Assembly: GCF_047511655.1 (NCBI RefSeq)
Contig: NC_133397.1
Coordinates: 128,858,308-128,922,307, forward strand
Length of the DNA: 64,000 nt
Direction of reading: 5' to 3'
Origin: Castor canadensis
Lineage: Eukaryota > Chordata > Mammalia > Rodentia > Castoridae
Shown: in pieces, positions 32,501 through 47,500 of the stretch
Layout of the letters: each line of letters opens with the position of its first letter
How positions within the stretch are numbered: the first letter of the stretch is position 1
Made by a program: the position numbers and the translations under genes
Notes under the pieces: generated by a model
Database searches by the model: none
Seen by the model: the letters and a program-made list of their open reading frames with translations, nothing else
Told to the model about the DNA's origin: nothing

Positions 32501-35500
32501 GATGCCCATCTGTAGTCCACCAATTCTCATGAAACTTCCTTTGTACTTCCGTCACAACTTATGTGGGAAACCAAGTAAGCTGGGCTGACTTCCTTTCCAC
32601 ATGAGCTTGCTCTCCTAGGTACAACCTTACTCTATATTATTTTACTAAATTCCTTTCTAACTTCTCTTTCTTCTAGAAAAAGCAACAATACAATTTAGCC
32701 CTCCTTATGCTTGGCATCTACCTTCATTAAATGATGGTAGACAGCAGTGATAAACAAGCTCAAGGCCAGCACTGCATAACAGTTACCTTCCAATAGAGCC
32801 AGCAAGACAAGCAGCAAGGAGAAACCAGGCACACAAAACATTTTACATTTATTTCTGCCATCTGCGCTAATGTCAAATTCTAGATGAACAGATTACAATA
32901 CGCAATCTCAACGAATTCTCCTACAAAATCAAAATACTCAATGAAACAGTATTAAAAGTCATCTCAAAAATGTCATTACTTTAGTGGACTATTTATAGCA
33001 TTCATAATAAGTGTGATTTAAAAGAAAGGAAAATTTACTTCTCAGATAATAAAGAAATTTCTTATCACCAATCTTGGTGCCTAGTCAGTCTCGAAATACC
33101 CTGAAGTCTAAGATTTAAAATTTAAGTATTGGGACTGGGGATCTGGCTAAGTGGTAGAGTGCTTGCTTGGCCTACACAAGACCCTAGGTTCAATCCCCAG
33201 CACTGCAAAAAACCACCAACACCACAAACCCTTAAGTATGACATTTAAAGACCACGAACTTGAACTCGAAGGGGACATACCTTGTAGATCTGAGGGATCA
33301 CCACGTAGAAATGCTTGTGCTGCTCCCCGTTAAAGTTCTGCAGCTGGGCAGCATACTCATTCTTATTCTCGTCAGCCATGTGGGTACGCAAGTTCAGCTG
33401 TTGTTTGGCCTAGAGGAGAATTGATCAAAATAACAACCAACAACAAAATCACAGCAATTCACTTTTCTGAAAATGATTCTAAAACCAGAGCACATCAATG
33501 GAGAAACTAACAGCTGACGTCAAGAGAACAACAAAGTAGTCTACCTCTTTCCACCTGCTGATATTGTCTACATTTCAGGAAGGCTACAAGATCCTTATTC
33601 CCTTGCCCCCACTGTAATACTCCTCCTCCCTTGCTATCCATTCAGATAATCTGTCAAACAAAAACACAAGACCTTATCTGAAAAGATAGCTAAAGGCAAA
33701 AAGGGCTGGGGGCATGCTCAAGTGTTAGAGCACTTGCTTATTAACAAGCATGAGAAGGCCCAAATCCAAGTACTGCCAAAAACAAAAAACAAAGGTGAGT
33801 TTGAATATATAACAATGGTTTCCATGTCTACAGAACTACAGGTACTTTAAGTAATATGTATCTAAGATACAGCTCAGTTCTCAACATCTTACAGAAAGTC
33901 AAATGAGTATCATTTACACTGATGAGATTAGGATATAAACAAAAATTATCAGTTCTAGATGTACTGGAGGTAGTCAGGGTAAATTTCTCAACTGTTCTAA
34001 AATAGTAGGAAAAATAAATTAAAACTTGAGCTTGCCAGCATAGTAGCACACACCTGTACTCCCAGCTACTCACAACAATGAAGTGGGAAGACGGTGAATT
34101 CAAAACCAGCCTGAGCAACAAAGCAAGACCCCATCACAAAAAAAAAAAAATTTGAGCTGAATCATTGTACATACCAGGGCTTTATAAATTCTAAGGCACA
34201 TTAATTATAACTATACCTCACTATTCTAATTCTAGTTTCAACAAATGTAGTTGTTAGACACTGGTAGTCTACTAGTTAGATCTTCCCAAGTGAAAAGCAA
34301 ACTGACCTATTTCAACTATAGTGTCATGGGGACTAAACACAAGAGCCAAAGTATTTCTACAGAAAAGACACATCAGCTTCCAACCTGGAGTCTGAAGTAG
34401 GCATTCATTTACTTCTTTCCCTTTCTCTTTTCACTACAAACCACAGTGAAACCAAGGAGGGTTCTGAATTCCATGGGAACTCCTGTCCAAGAGCAGCTCT
34501 GATTCCCATTGGTTGGGGCAGAGGTTCCAGTGAGTACAGAGGAAGGCAAGGCAAGGAGCTAAAACTACTAAGCCTCCCCTAATTTTCTAATAACTAAAGA
34601 AACTGCAAATAAGTGTACATAGAAAGGAAGCTGTGAACACCAAAACTCTGAGTAAGTTACCCAAACTAACTAGAAGACGTTATAGCCAGACTTTAAGGTG
34701 AATGGCTAGTTCTCTCTATAGCTAGAATGAAGTTAAGTACAAGTCCACTTATCAAGTAACTTTTCTTGCCTACTACCTGTATGCATCCATTATCTGATGA
34801 GTCACAGGAGTGTTTACTGAGTTAATGTCAATCTGCAAAAAGTCCCCCATGTACAAAACAGTGCTTTCTGTAACTGTGGTGGCCTAGTTTATTAAGTAAT
34901 GGCCACACATTGATTATGTGTGTGATCACAGAGCCAGAAAGAAAACTGACAGAGGAGATCAAAATGAGTATCTAAAAACGTTAGTATCAGGACAAAATGT
35001 AATAATGGATAAAGACGCACATATAAATTAAAAAATGTGTGCAAAATTCGGGGACTCAACAGGATCAATCCAAACAGCATGGCTGCCCAAGTCTCAATGT
35101 GTTTAGATTATGTTAAGATACAGTAACTAGTCACACAAGGGAGGTAATCAACTCATGACTAATCAGACTATACCTTGATTACAATGTCCAACTTCAGAAA
35201 ACTACTTTAAGTGAGATATTGATGAATTAAAGGATATCCAAAGGAAAGTAATCATAATAAAAGGTAACTTAAAGCTATTTTACATGTAGAATAGCTGAAG
35301 AAATGGTATGGTTCACATAGAGGCAAACAGTTTACTGCAAGTATCTAAACAGCTGTTATCTTGGTTCAAGGCTACCCCAGGCAAAAAAAAAAAAAAAAAA
35401 AATAGTTAAGACCCTATTTCAGTAACAAGCAGGATGTGTTGGCAGACCAATGTAATCCCAGCTACACGGGAAGCCAAGGTAGAAGGGCTGCAGTATGAGA

Positions 35501-38500
35501 GTGGCCCTGCACAGAAAGCCTAATACCTACCTGAAAAATAAACTAAAAGCAAAAAGAGGGAGAGAGGGAGAGGTGGAGGTGGGAATGTGGCTAAAGTGGT
35601 GGAATGCTTGCTTAGCAAGTGTGAGGCACTGCGTTCAAACCAAGGTTTCAGTACCACAAAGGAGGTAGGGAGGGGGGAAATACAGCAAACTGCTTTGAGA
35701 TTGCACATTTCTCCTAACAGGAACGCTCTATCAGAGGTATAAGTAAGTCATTAAAAATAGATAAGCCTCATGAGCTAGACTAAAAGACCTGCAAGGTAAT
35801 TATAACCAGGAACTCATGAGTTTCAAATTGTCCTGGTTTTTTTTTTTTTAAATTGGCAAAGAAAGTGGAAGGAGGAAGTAAATATTCCTTTCTTTCTTAC
35901 TTTTTCTCACTCTAATCCTTCAGAAAATCATAAAGTACAAAGGAGTTCTTTAGCACACAAAAAAAGCATGTTACAATCTCAGCATGTCAACCCTGTCACT
36001 GTGTCAAATGTGAGATAAAGAGCTACAGGAATGGAGGAGAAGTGCAGCAGCAGCTGTATGTAGCACATCTGGAGTCAGCAACAGGAGGTTCCAAACCCCA
36101 ACAACCAGCTGGCAGCTGGCACAGACCATGTTCTCTCTTCTGTCCATACCCAACTGGCACACCTTAGGCTTTCTACCAGTATTGGGGCAGGGCAGAGATT
36201 TAATCACAGTAACAAAACTGTTTTTCCTCTGAATTTTAATGCAGCTGAGATGTCACCATAAATAAACATGTACATGTTATCTAAGGTAGGCAATATTTGT
36301 ATTTTAGATTTAGACGCAGTGTGCCTCTTCAAGAATGTCCAGCACTGGTGCAGATGCTGTTGCTCCTTCCCACACGCTTACAGTGTCTTGTGTCAAAGCT
36401 GGTTTGCATTACTTCTTACCTTTTCAACATCTGCCTTGGTCGCATTAGTATCATTATCCAATCTTTCATAACTCTGCTGTGCCTTTTCTGCCTCTCTACA
36501 TTCTCTTTCAAATTTCTTTTTACTCTGTTAAAATTAAAATTGAAGAGAACGTAAGATTAGATTTATCTCATTTAAGTAATAACTTTAAATGTTATCACTG
36601 TGTATTGTGCAGAAATAAACAGCATACTAAAAGTAAAATCTGTCTTTCTAAATTAGAAAATAAATTTTATTATTATAACCCATTGGTGTGTCTTAAATAT
36701 CAAACATTATAGACTGTGGGAAAAAAAGCATGATTAATATTTATTACATATCTTATTTCCTGTCCCAAAATAAAACATATGTTTTTATTATAAACTCATG
36801 TTTGGCAGGCCTTTTTTAATTTGGTGGGACTCTAACATAGCTCTAAATATAACAATATCCCTCTCTGAATGATTTTGTGTTGTTCTGTCAGGTGTCCCAG
36901 AAATACCATCAGCCCAGACACACCATTTTTTATCTAACTGAAATTACTACTACTTTGTGAGTTATGTATTTGCCTGATTTTCAATGCAATTATCTTTGAT
37001 TCAACCCAGTTGTTTAGATCCCTCCACAGTTAATTCTAACACAGTAGGAATTCTATCAGTTTTGTTTTCTTGATGAAAACAAAGAGCTTTAACCTGCATA
37101 CATTACCAGTCATGCCTCATGTGTAGCAGACATGAGGCGTGTCCCTTCCCTCTCTCACTTAAACCTATTTCCTAGCTCCAAACTCTCTCCTTTCTAGGCT
37201 TACTTCCACACTCTACAGAACAGGAGCAGCTCCCTACCAGGTTCGTGAGAAACAATGTTTTTAGTCCCCATGGCTAAAAATGCCTTTATCACCACCCCCA
37301 CCAACCCCATACTAGGGATTGAACCCAAGGTTTTGCACATGCTAGGCAAGTGCTCTGCCTCGGAAACACACCTACAGCCTTAACAGCTCTTTCCAGACAT
37401 AAAATTTTGTTGACGATAGAATTCTTGGATAGAAATCATCTTCCTTCAGAAATCCAAAGTGCTATCCAACCATTTTCTACTTTCCTATGTGACTATCCAC
37501 TCCAATGCCGGCTCCTGAACTACTGTATAAAGCATGTCTACTTTGTTTGGTTCTTCCTCTCCCTCACCCTTCCTCTCTCTCTCTTGACTAGTGAGGGTTT
37601 CTCTAAGTGTTCTAAAATTTCATGAAGACAGGATTTCATGTTTATCCATTGTGTTGAGTACCCAGGACATCCTTTCCACTGGAAACGCATGTCTATGAAC
37701 TTAGGAACAATTCTTTGGCATACTTGTGCCCGTTTTCTGTTTTTGAAAATGAAGCTTGTTATATGTGTCCTCTAGTTTTATCACCTTTCACATTTTCCAC
37801 CGCTGTCATTTTGCTGCACTTTCTGAGGTAGTTCAACTTCATCTCTCATTCTTTTTAGAGACGTTCCATCTCTACTACCATAAAGGGGGTTTTTTGTTGT
37901 TCTTTTTATGTTCTTTTTAACAGTACCTTATCCTTATTTTCATAATACTTCCTCTTTTCCCACTGAGAAAATTAGTAACAGCTTTGAGTGTTTTCCATAT
38001 TTGTTTTTAATGCTCATTTTTTTCAGTCACTGTCTCTTCTGAGTTGCTTTTTTCCTGCTTAATGAGTTTGGGCTCTGATGTGCACAACAGATATTTCTTT
38101 CAATGGCTGGAGAGCCCTGGCTATATGGTGTTATAAGCCAACTGAAAGCTCTGCTAGTGGAGCTGTTGAATTACAGTTTTTCCCCCTCGGGTGAAATAGC
38201 CAGGTAGTTTCCTGGAAAAACCCTGATATCGGTATCTATAAGGCTTTTTTCTCTCTAGCTGGTTAGATTCTCCAGAGAAAGCCTCTTCCAGTTTCTTGCC
38301 TAGAAAATAAATGCCTTGCTACCTGTATTCTGAGGAGTTTTCAGAAGAAGAAACCAGAGGATCAAAAGACCTTGCATTTACACCAGCCTCCTTTTTAGAC
38401 CTGGTAGCTTTGAGCTGCTAATTTTGATACAAATTGAAGCCACTTATAAACAAAATTATTTTTATATTAGGTATCTTATCTGTGGAAAATACCTATATGA

Positions 38501-41500
38501 TAATTTTCTTACAAGAGCAAAACAATCACAAGATCTACTCCTTCCCAGAAAGGTAGCCTATCATTATAAAATACAGAACTATACTACAGAACAGATGTTT
38601 TCTTTAACCGTGCTTTTGGGGGAAGACTGGCAACTTCTTCTATTCCCCTAACCTGCTTAGCAGAACCTGTCTCCCAATATAGAAGCTGAAAATAGCTGTT
38701 TCTTACTATCTTGGTGTTCCCAAGATGACTTGCATGGGCAAGTCATCTAATGTCATCAGAGGCACTCAGGAGAGTCAGCTGAGGCTTTCTCGAAAGTTTT
38801 ACTTCCCTGATAAAAAGAGACAGTTGGAAAGAAACACTCCTTTGTTCCTTCCTTTTGGTGCAGCTCAGATGAGAATACGGTGTTTAGCTACTTAAGTGTT
38901 GACCACAGGGCACAAGGCTAATGAAAAACAACCAGCATGGTCAAAATGGCCAAGTGGACAGAGTACAGGCAGCCTTGGTGATATCACTGAACCACTGCCC
39001 TGCTCAGAGCTACTCCCTTTCCGGGCTGTATTCTTATAGACATGTCTCCATGACCTAGCATCTGATACTTTCATCTTCTTAATCTCTGTGCACCTTTCAA
39101 GATCTCCTTCACAGGCAGCTCTCATCTGAAAGGCCTGTGCTGCCTGTTTTGTCTATCCTGGGATTGGTTAAAAACGGTCTTCTAATTTTTTCCCTTAGTT
39201 TTCAATACTCTGTCACTAGTACAACTTATTTGCCCCAATTATTTAGAACTCCTCTCAATTAATTCAAACATGTTAGGAATTCTATAATTTTATTTTCTAA
39301 GTAGGAAGTCAAAGAATTAGGAAATAGGCTCCTACACTTGTTTTTACATATAAACAGAAATTATATTTGTCAGTCTCCTTCACTGGATTGTAGGCTCAAC
39401 AAAAATAAACTACTCATATTTACTTTTGTTTGTCCAGGCCCAAACATATGATATGATTAGGATATTCAAATTAGCATTGACTAGTAGAGCACCTGCCTGG
39501 CAAGAATGAGGCCCTAATTTTAAACCCCAATAGTACCAAAAAAAAAAAAAAAAAAAAGTTTAGGACTGGAGGTATGGCTCAAGTGGTAGAGTATCTGCTT
39601 TGCAAGTATAAAGCCATGAATTCAAACCCCAGTCCCTTCCACCTAAATAAAAAAACCAAAAAACAAAAAATAAATAAGCATTGAATAGGGTTCAATTCAC
39701 CTTTTTTCCACAGTGTTACTAATAATCCCTTAAAGAAATATTCCCTACCTTTTCTTACTTATGACCTCTTGTGATTTTTTTTCTTAATAACTGTTAACTG
39801 TTCTAAGGGCAAGTCAGCACATATTATCAACAGTGAGTTGTACCAACACCAATTTTTAAAGGATCCAATATCTCCTGAACATAGGAGTCTGTTATTTTGT
39901 GCAAATGAAAACACATAAGCCTACACACACATATGCTCATTAGGCAGCAGATACTAAGGTGTTAGTGGAGGCAATTTAAAATTTCATCAGTGAAAACACT
40001 CCCTAAAAGTCTTACTGAAACCAATTAGAAAGAAAATCAAAACAAAAATGCAGGCACACTATTAATGTGCCTAGAATTCTCCATCAGTGCTACTGGCAGA
40101 ATCATTTACCAGTGACAGTGAAACAGTAGAAATTGAATCTAAGCTCTGAATGCACATTTTTAAAAGGGAAAGAAGGGCTGAAAGCACTAAGTATATGCAT
40201 GAGATAAATTTCAATCTTAAAGTCCTTTTCTAATTATCACAGACTAAACAGATTTAATATGAAACACTTCCTTCAACATAATTCTCAAGGATTATAGTGG
40301 CTGTCAAAAACATATACTGGTTAAAAAAATAAAATATACTGGTACAGACTAAACTGCTTGATAACTCTCAAGGCTCAAAAAGAATATCTGATACAAAGAT
40401 CATTTAGCACAGCATTTTAAGTAAAGAAAACTAGAGTGCTCCATGCAGACATCCTGTTTTTCGGATTACTGTATACCAGCACCTTTAAGGAAACATTAGC
40501 AAGAATCTTAGGAAAAATTTTAATTATTATGCTTTTGTGATTTTTCCCTACAAAGCATTTTCCCCACAATAGCACTGTCTCTGATCGTCAACCCCAAATT
40601 AGAAGCATTTACAGAATGGCAGAATTACTTAACTGAAGAAACACTTCATAGACTCTAGTTTTTTTCTCTTCATTTTTCCTATGCTAAAAATGAGGACAAA
40701 AGAAACCAAGTCCTAAAAAAAGACTCTAGAACTAAAGTTTTGGTTCAGTCAGTCTCTGTCAAATGGTCATCCAAGATACATCACTATACATCACTATTTG
40801 CTACTCGTTCTACACCACTAATACTTTATAGTAACTGCTCAAGGTCCAAAAGAAACTCCCTAAATGTTTATAATGATATGAAAATTAGAGAATTCAAGCA
40901 AGTAGTAGTTATACAGAAAAAGAGAAGAAGAATGGCAAAATGTTCTCACATCTCCCATTTATACTTTATTGGCTCTCAAGAACATGACAATATTCATGAG
41001 TTTAATGCTTCTCAGTGTGAAATGATGAATAACACACTGAGAAGCATTAAACTCTAATAGATGCAAAGTATACCAGGATCTAGGGTAACCAGCCTGCAAG
41101 CTCTTAACTTGTGGCATGAAAATGCTCACTCACATTGTCCATCTGTTTCCAGCACATTTCTAGGTACTGTTGCGCTTTTCGTCCTTCTTGGAGATGCTAA
41201 ACATTAACCACCACCAAAAACAAAGGAAGCAAAACAAACAAAAATAATTACATTTAAATACTAAATAAATTCTGGAGTCCAAAAGAGTTTTAGACACTAC
41301 ATACACAAAAGACTTTACCATGATTTACAAAGAGAATAAAGCAAAGCTCTCTATAATACATTTTATGAGGCATTATTTCATACTTAGAGTATAACCTTTA
41401 AAACAAATATAATACCTAGGAACATTCTGGATGAGCCTGACAAAGGTTTTCTATCGAGGTCAAGTAATAACTATTTCAGGTCTGTAGACCACATCATCCT

Positions 41501-44500
41501 TATCACGAATACTCAGCTCCACTCAAGCAGTGCAAGGGCAGCCACAGCCAACAGGGAAACCTATGGATGTGAGTCTGTTCCAATAAAACTTTATTTACAG
41601 ACACTGCAATTTAACTTTTATATAACTTTCACATGCTATGAAATACTTACTCTTCTGATTTTTTCAACCATCTAAAAAAAGTTAAAAACATTCTGGCTTT
41701 GGGCAATCTAGTGGACAAAAACAAGCAAAGCTGGATTTAGTCTGTGCACTGCAGCTGGCAAACCTCATTCTGCAGACCAAAAGGACAATAACCCCAGCTC
41801 AATGGTTTCTAAGTAGAAGAAATTTAGCAAGACAGGAAAACAATTTATACTGAACACATATTCTAAATGCAAAATGATTACTTTGCTTCATCAAACTCTG
41901 ATAGCTGGATAAAACTTGTAACAATTACCATCTTCCTTTCAGTCTTCAGCTCATGAGCGTATCTCATCAGTTCACCATACACTCTGTGTGCCATTTCTTC
42001 TGCAACCACCTCTCGCTGCCCTGCGTAGTCATTCAACTCATTGAGGATGTTAAAAAAGGCTATACATGAGGTAAACCTGCCAAGAACATGAAAAATGGTG
42101 ACACTTATTTTTATTTCCACTATAAAATTCTTAGTGAGATACGGACTGTGTCTAAGAATTGATAAGTTTTAACATTCTCAACCTAAATCTCAGATACTAG
42201 TTCTAAATTAACTTCATATGGAAAGAACCCTGCGTTAAGCTCAAGTTGCACGTTTATGTCTTTCATAAATAAATGGACATTCGGGGTCAAAAAACAGTAA
42301 AATACTACCTGCAGGCTCTTTTGGATAGTGGAATCTCTTAGGTTGCGAAATGACTGGCCTGAGCTTGGGAATGAACGTGGTTGGGTTGCTAGGCTTGGCA
42401 GCTGAACCTGTTGCAGAGATGATGTGGTTGCTCTCGAGGAAAGAACCTGTCAATCATATCACTCAAGTGCATCCCGATGGCTCATCTATAGACAACTTTG
42501 CTATCAGCTCTGGATACAGCTGGCTGTGTGCCTGCCCACAGCCTGAATGGAAGTGAAGTGCCATCATGGGTGGCATCAAAGAGGGGTAGAAGGGTCAAAA
42601 ATAAGGGTAACAATGTGTGTGGAGGGAGGGAGAGAAACAAAGAGAATCACTGTATTAAAATGTATGCGTCTCCTTTGAACACACCAAGGAACACTCCTGT
42701 AACAGATGAAGGCCAACAGCTCAGCTAGAGCTCCATTAACAGCAAGCCTAAAACTCTTAACAACTGATAGTTGTTTGTTAAGTCTATCTAGTCTCTTTTT
42801 CCTTTCCTTTCCTAGCTTTTAGAGCTACCTACATATTCCTGCTGAAGACTCAAAAAGCTCATGAGCAATTTCTAGCCTTTTATTAAGGGTTTAAATATTA
42901 TCCCGAAAATCTCATTCCTTTTCATTATCCTTTTAGATCAACCAGCCAAATTGTTTTACTACCTGTAAGAGTAACAGCAAGACGCTACAAAGCTTATGTC
43001 AACTACAGGATGGAGTGTGGGAAAATGTACTCTTCTTCTGGAGATGAGATTACCGAGGTGGAGTTCTGGTCTACCACTTAGAAACTCCCACATAGCTATC
43101 TAGAAAACTCGTGAGCAAGCCCTCTGATCTACAGTACTTATCCTGTGAGACAAGTATAGTTCCTTCTTTCATAAACACTGTGATTTTTTTTTACTAAAAC
43201 AAACTTTTAAAATATCTTCATAAAACATTAAAAACCATACATTTTACTAAATAATAAAAGTATACATTTTCAAAATTTTTTATATAAAACAGTAAACAGT
43301 TATATAATTTACCTTGGTTCTTCGTCTTTGGATGAACGTTTGGGGCAGTACTTCTTAACCAGATTTCTATAGGAAGAAGATTTTTTAGATTCATAAGCAA
43401 TATAGTCTAAGTTTCCAATTTTATTAAGTCAAAAATCTCAGAAGATAACACAGTCAAAACAGAAACATGGTCATCTACAATTACTAACATACTATCTGAG
43501 CATAACTTACATTTTGTTCTTAAAATACTGATAACTAGAAAGAAAGCTTATTTCTGTTTATAGGAGTGTGATCACAATTTCATTGTGCTATCAAATAAGA
43601 GGAAGAGTAAGAAAACTATTCCATATATAAAACTAAGTCATGGCAAGAGGATACATTTCAAAGAAACACCAGCCCTATTTGGTTTGGTAAATCAGGGACT
43701 TTGAATATGAACTGAGGTGATGCTAACTCCCTCGGGGATGAACAACATCCTATGGCTCTCTAACTTCTCTTATTTAGACAAAGGAATTACATTCTGACTT
43801 GAAACCATCTTTGCTTGCATCCACACCCACTCTAACATTCTTAAACTAAAACGTTCCCCTTTGTGGACTTTGAAGCCAGAATGGACTAGCAGGTTTGAAT
43901 CCTGGCTGCTTTCCACAGTATCTGTGACCCTGGACAGCTTCCTTCATTTCTCTATGACCCAGTTTCCTACAAATGGTGCTGACAGCACTTGCTCTACAGG
44001 TGTATGAGAAATAGGAGGGATGACTGTTACCACAGCACTCTATACCATGCTCCTCAGAGAACAGCACATGAACCACTGAAGGTCCAGAGGTTTTGGAAAA
44101 GTAATTTATGTCTGCTAAGTCAAAACACAAAAAGGTATGGCCTGTATTTTACATGTCTCTTTATGTAATTTTTCTAGTATTTAATTTTGATTTTGTGTTA
44201 CTTGAAAGTCTAAGTACACAAGATTGAAACTAAAAAGACACTGGTCTATCATTACAAATAAGTTGAGATGCACTGCTTTACACATAAGCATTTTTAAAAT
44301 AAATGGTCCTAACATCCATTAGATAAATACTAAAAAAGAAAAAAAAAGTCTGAATTATTTTCAGATTTGTATCGATTCATCCCACCTACTCAACTCAGTT
44401 TATTCATTCCACAAATTACTGTGTGCTAGGACCGTGCAAACTAATGGAAGCATTTAGAAATGACACTGTGGCCATGTTTAAGGTATACTCTTTTGAAAGC

Positions 44501-47500
44501 AGACAGACACATACCAACAATTACAACATGTCCAGTATGATAAGGACAGAAAAATAGTGCTACAACAGAAAAAAACTGAACAACCAATGAAATGAAAACA
44601 GTGGATAAAAAAGACAAAACACTAAGAAAATTCAAATCAACATTAATTAAGTTCCTGCCATTGAGAACCCCACAGTCAATGGGCTTGAAAGCATGGCCAA
44701 AGTGGGAGAGCGCCTGCCCAGCAAGCTCAAGACCTGTGTTCCAACTCCATGGCCACCAAAAACTGAACTCCATAGTCACTATTAGTTATAAAGTAAGGTA
44801 CAGGACGAAAGCATTCTTTTAAATCAAAATATTTATTAATATTTTAGGAATTACTACATGGGTACATATATATAATTTGTAAATAATTGCAGGTACATTC
44901 TTAAATGCATTTTACAGGTGAGTAATAAAAAGTTCAGAAATGGCTGATCTAGTGAAATGAAATGCATATGACACTTTTATATAACAGCAAATGGTAAGAA
45001 CAAAAATGGGCACTTTCAGGAACTTCCCTAAGGAAGGAAAGCTGAAATTTCTGATTCTAACTAAGCCTAAAGAGGTGAAAAAGAACTGGGAAACTGAAAA
45101 GCCCTGGGGGAATTCTATACAGAGAAGATCTAATGAACAAAGACAAGGAGCCAAGAAAAAAAAGACGATGGTTTTAAAGTACTATGAGTGGGTTCAACGT
45201 TGCTATAAACATTAAACACAAGCCAGAGAATGATAAGCAGTGAGGTTGGAAGGACTGGGGAAGGGAGAGCAAAGCAAAGGCCCTGCTAAGTTGAACTCTG
45301 AGTAAATACTCTTAACCACTGGTTTTTAATCATGTCACCACCCAGTATCAAGAAAGCTAAGTGCTACACGTTATTTCAGGTATCCGACTGGCAAAAAGGG
45401 AAGAGGCATAGTTAGTAAACCGTAATTATACATGGCCTACAGTACTTTCTAAAGGAGAACTCAAAAGGGAGATAAGGAAGAAATGATGAATTACTGGTTA
45501 ATTAGAATAGGCAAGTCCATAGAGTCCACACAGCATAGTGGTTGCCGGGCAGAGGAGGAAATGACTGGTATTCAGTACAGGGTTTCTCTAGGGAATGATT
45601 AAAAAAAACCAAATACTAAAGATAGAGACAATTACTGCATAACTGTGAATATGCTAAAAAAAAAAAAAACGGAACTGTACACTTTTAAAGGGTGAATTAC
45701 AGTGTGTGAACTATATACATCAAAAGCTGCTATTGAAGAAGGAATGGCTGCTTGAGTAGGCTGTCCATCTGCCACAGGAACCTCAAACTGAGGTTCTAAA
45801 ATTGAATTTATCTTCTCTTACAAACCTGTTCTTTCTTATATTAATGAAACCACCATCCGTCTAGAGTCTGGACCTTTTAAGCCAAAAATGTGGAACTCAC
45901 CCATACTTTCTCAAGTTTCTTCCACCTTCAGGTGTTCATGTCCTGTACTTGCTATTTCCTAATTAACTTTTTCAAAGGATAATTTTTTATAATAAAAAGG
46001 TGAAAAGACATCACACAAGAAGCCCCTTCTTTCCACTTACAGATGCCTGAGGATAGGATGCCTAAAGCTACTACGGTATCATGTAAGCAAGTAGGGAAAG
46101 ACAGTCTTGAAAATGCCCTGACATCACTGAACTGTAAATCCTGATTCCCAACTTGTTGTTATGTAAGAACAGTTACTCACAGCTGAATACTTCCTACAGC
46201 CAAATAAACATCATCAATAAAGGAATGTTTTAAGACATGGAACTCAAGCGACTTCTAGCATCAAGATCCACATGAGCCAGGTGCCAGTGGCTTCCACCTA
46301 TAATCTTAGCTACATGGGAGCAGAGATCAGGGGGATCCAGGTTCAAAGCCAGCCCTGGGCAAACAGTTCTCAAGACCCCATCTCAAAAATACCCAAAAAA
46401 GAGCTGGCAGAGTGGCTCAAGCAGTAAGAACGCCTGCCTACAGTGTGAGACTAAGTTTAACCTCCAGTACCACCAAAAAAAAAAAAAAAAAAGATGGAGA
46501 TGTGTTACATGTGCAAAGACAATGACAAGAACAACAGGAGTTATCTACTGTTCGCCAGCTGTTATACTAAGCACCAATGTTTTTACAACAATTGCAAGAA
46601 GGTATTATTACCCCATTTTAAAGGACTACAACTTCCCCAAAGCCAAAAATCACTTCAAACTTCTACCTGTACTTAAGCAATGAATGTGAATGAGACTACT
46701 CAAGAAATACAAAATTTTGGACTGGGGTGTGTGGCTCAATTGGTAGAGTTCTTGCCTAGCAAGCTCAAGGCTCTGAATTCTAACCCCAGTACCTTGCCTC
46801 GCAAATAAGTAAAATTTTATGCAATCCCACTTATTACCTCCTGCTATTATCTCCCAAGCAATTGGAGTCCTTGTCTATGACTATATTTTCAAATGTGTTA
46901 CCTGTATTTCCCAGTAGTAGTCTGAAAGTTTTGGGGCTTACAGAAGGTCTTTGATCCATCTTGAATTGATTTTTGTACATCCCCTGAACTATTTATTAAA
47001 GAGGCTAAATTTTCTCCAACATATGTTGCTGGCATCTCTATAAAAATCAGATGGCTACAGGTACACGTTTAGGGTTCCAGGCTGTAGTGTACATTTGTTT
47101 TACCTAGTATGTTACCTTCCTCACTTTTGTAACAGCTAGTGGCAAACACATTTCTGCTCATCATTTAAAAAAAAGAAAAAAGCAGTATGCTATTTCACAT
47201 ACTTCCCAACTTCCTTGCAGGTAAGGCAGAACCATGTGGCCAACTCTGTACAACATGCTGTGAGCTCTATTTAACTACCAGGCTACAGAATTCAGAACTG
47301 TGTACAGCCTCTGGCTAGTCCATTCCCCATGAAGCAACATGGAAGCCTCAGGATGAGATGAATGAAGATGGAAAATAGTCTAGATTCCTCAGTTACCTCA
47401 TGGGCTGCCCTGCAGTCATATGAACTTAGAGCAGACTGCATGAATGAGAAGTAAGCTTCAAAAGTCCCTATTTGGAAGGTATTCTAATACAGGATAATAA

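Larger units (their letters stand above)
33410..36419 (-). other. FNBP1L: FNBP1L intron 6
   Basis: SINEs on +: ID-like at about 33704-33796, B1-like at about 34027-34151, composite at about 35431-35668. The segment 34160-35430 holds nothing recognised. Confidence 0.8.
36525..41133 (-). other. FNBP1L: FNBP1L intron 5
   Basis: ID-like SINE on - at about 37288-37381. Two on + at about 39477-39560 and 39560-39665. The remaining 4 kb is AT-rich with no feature recognised. Confidence 0.8.
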
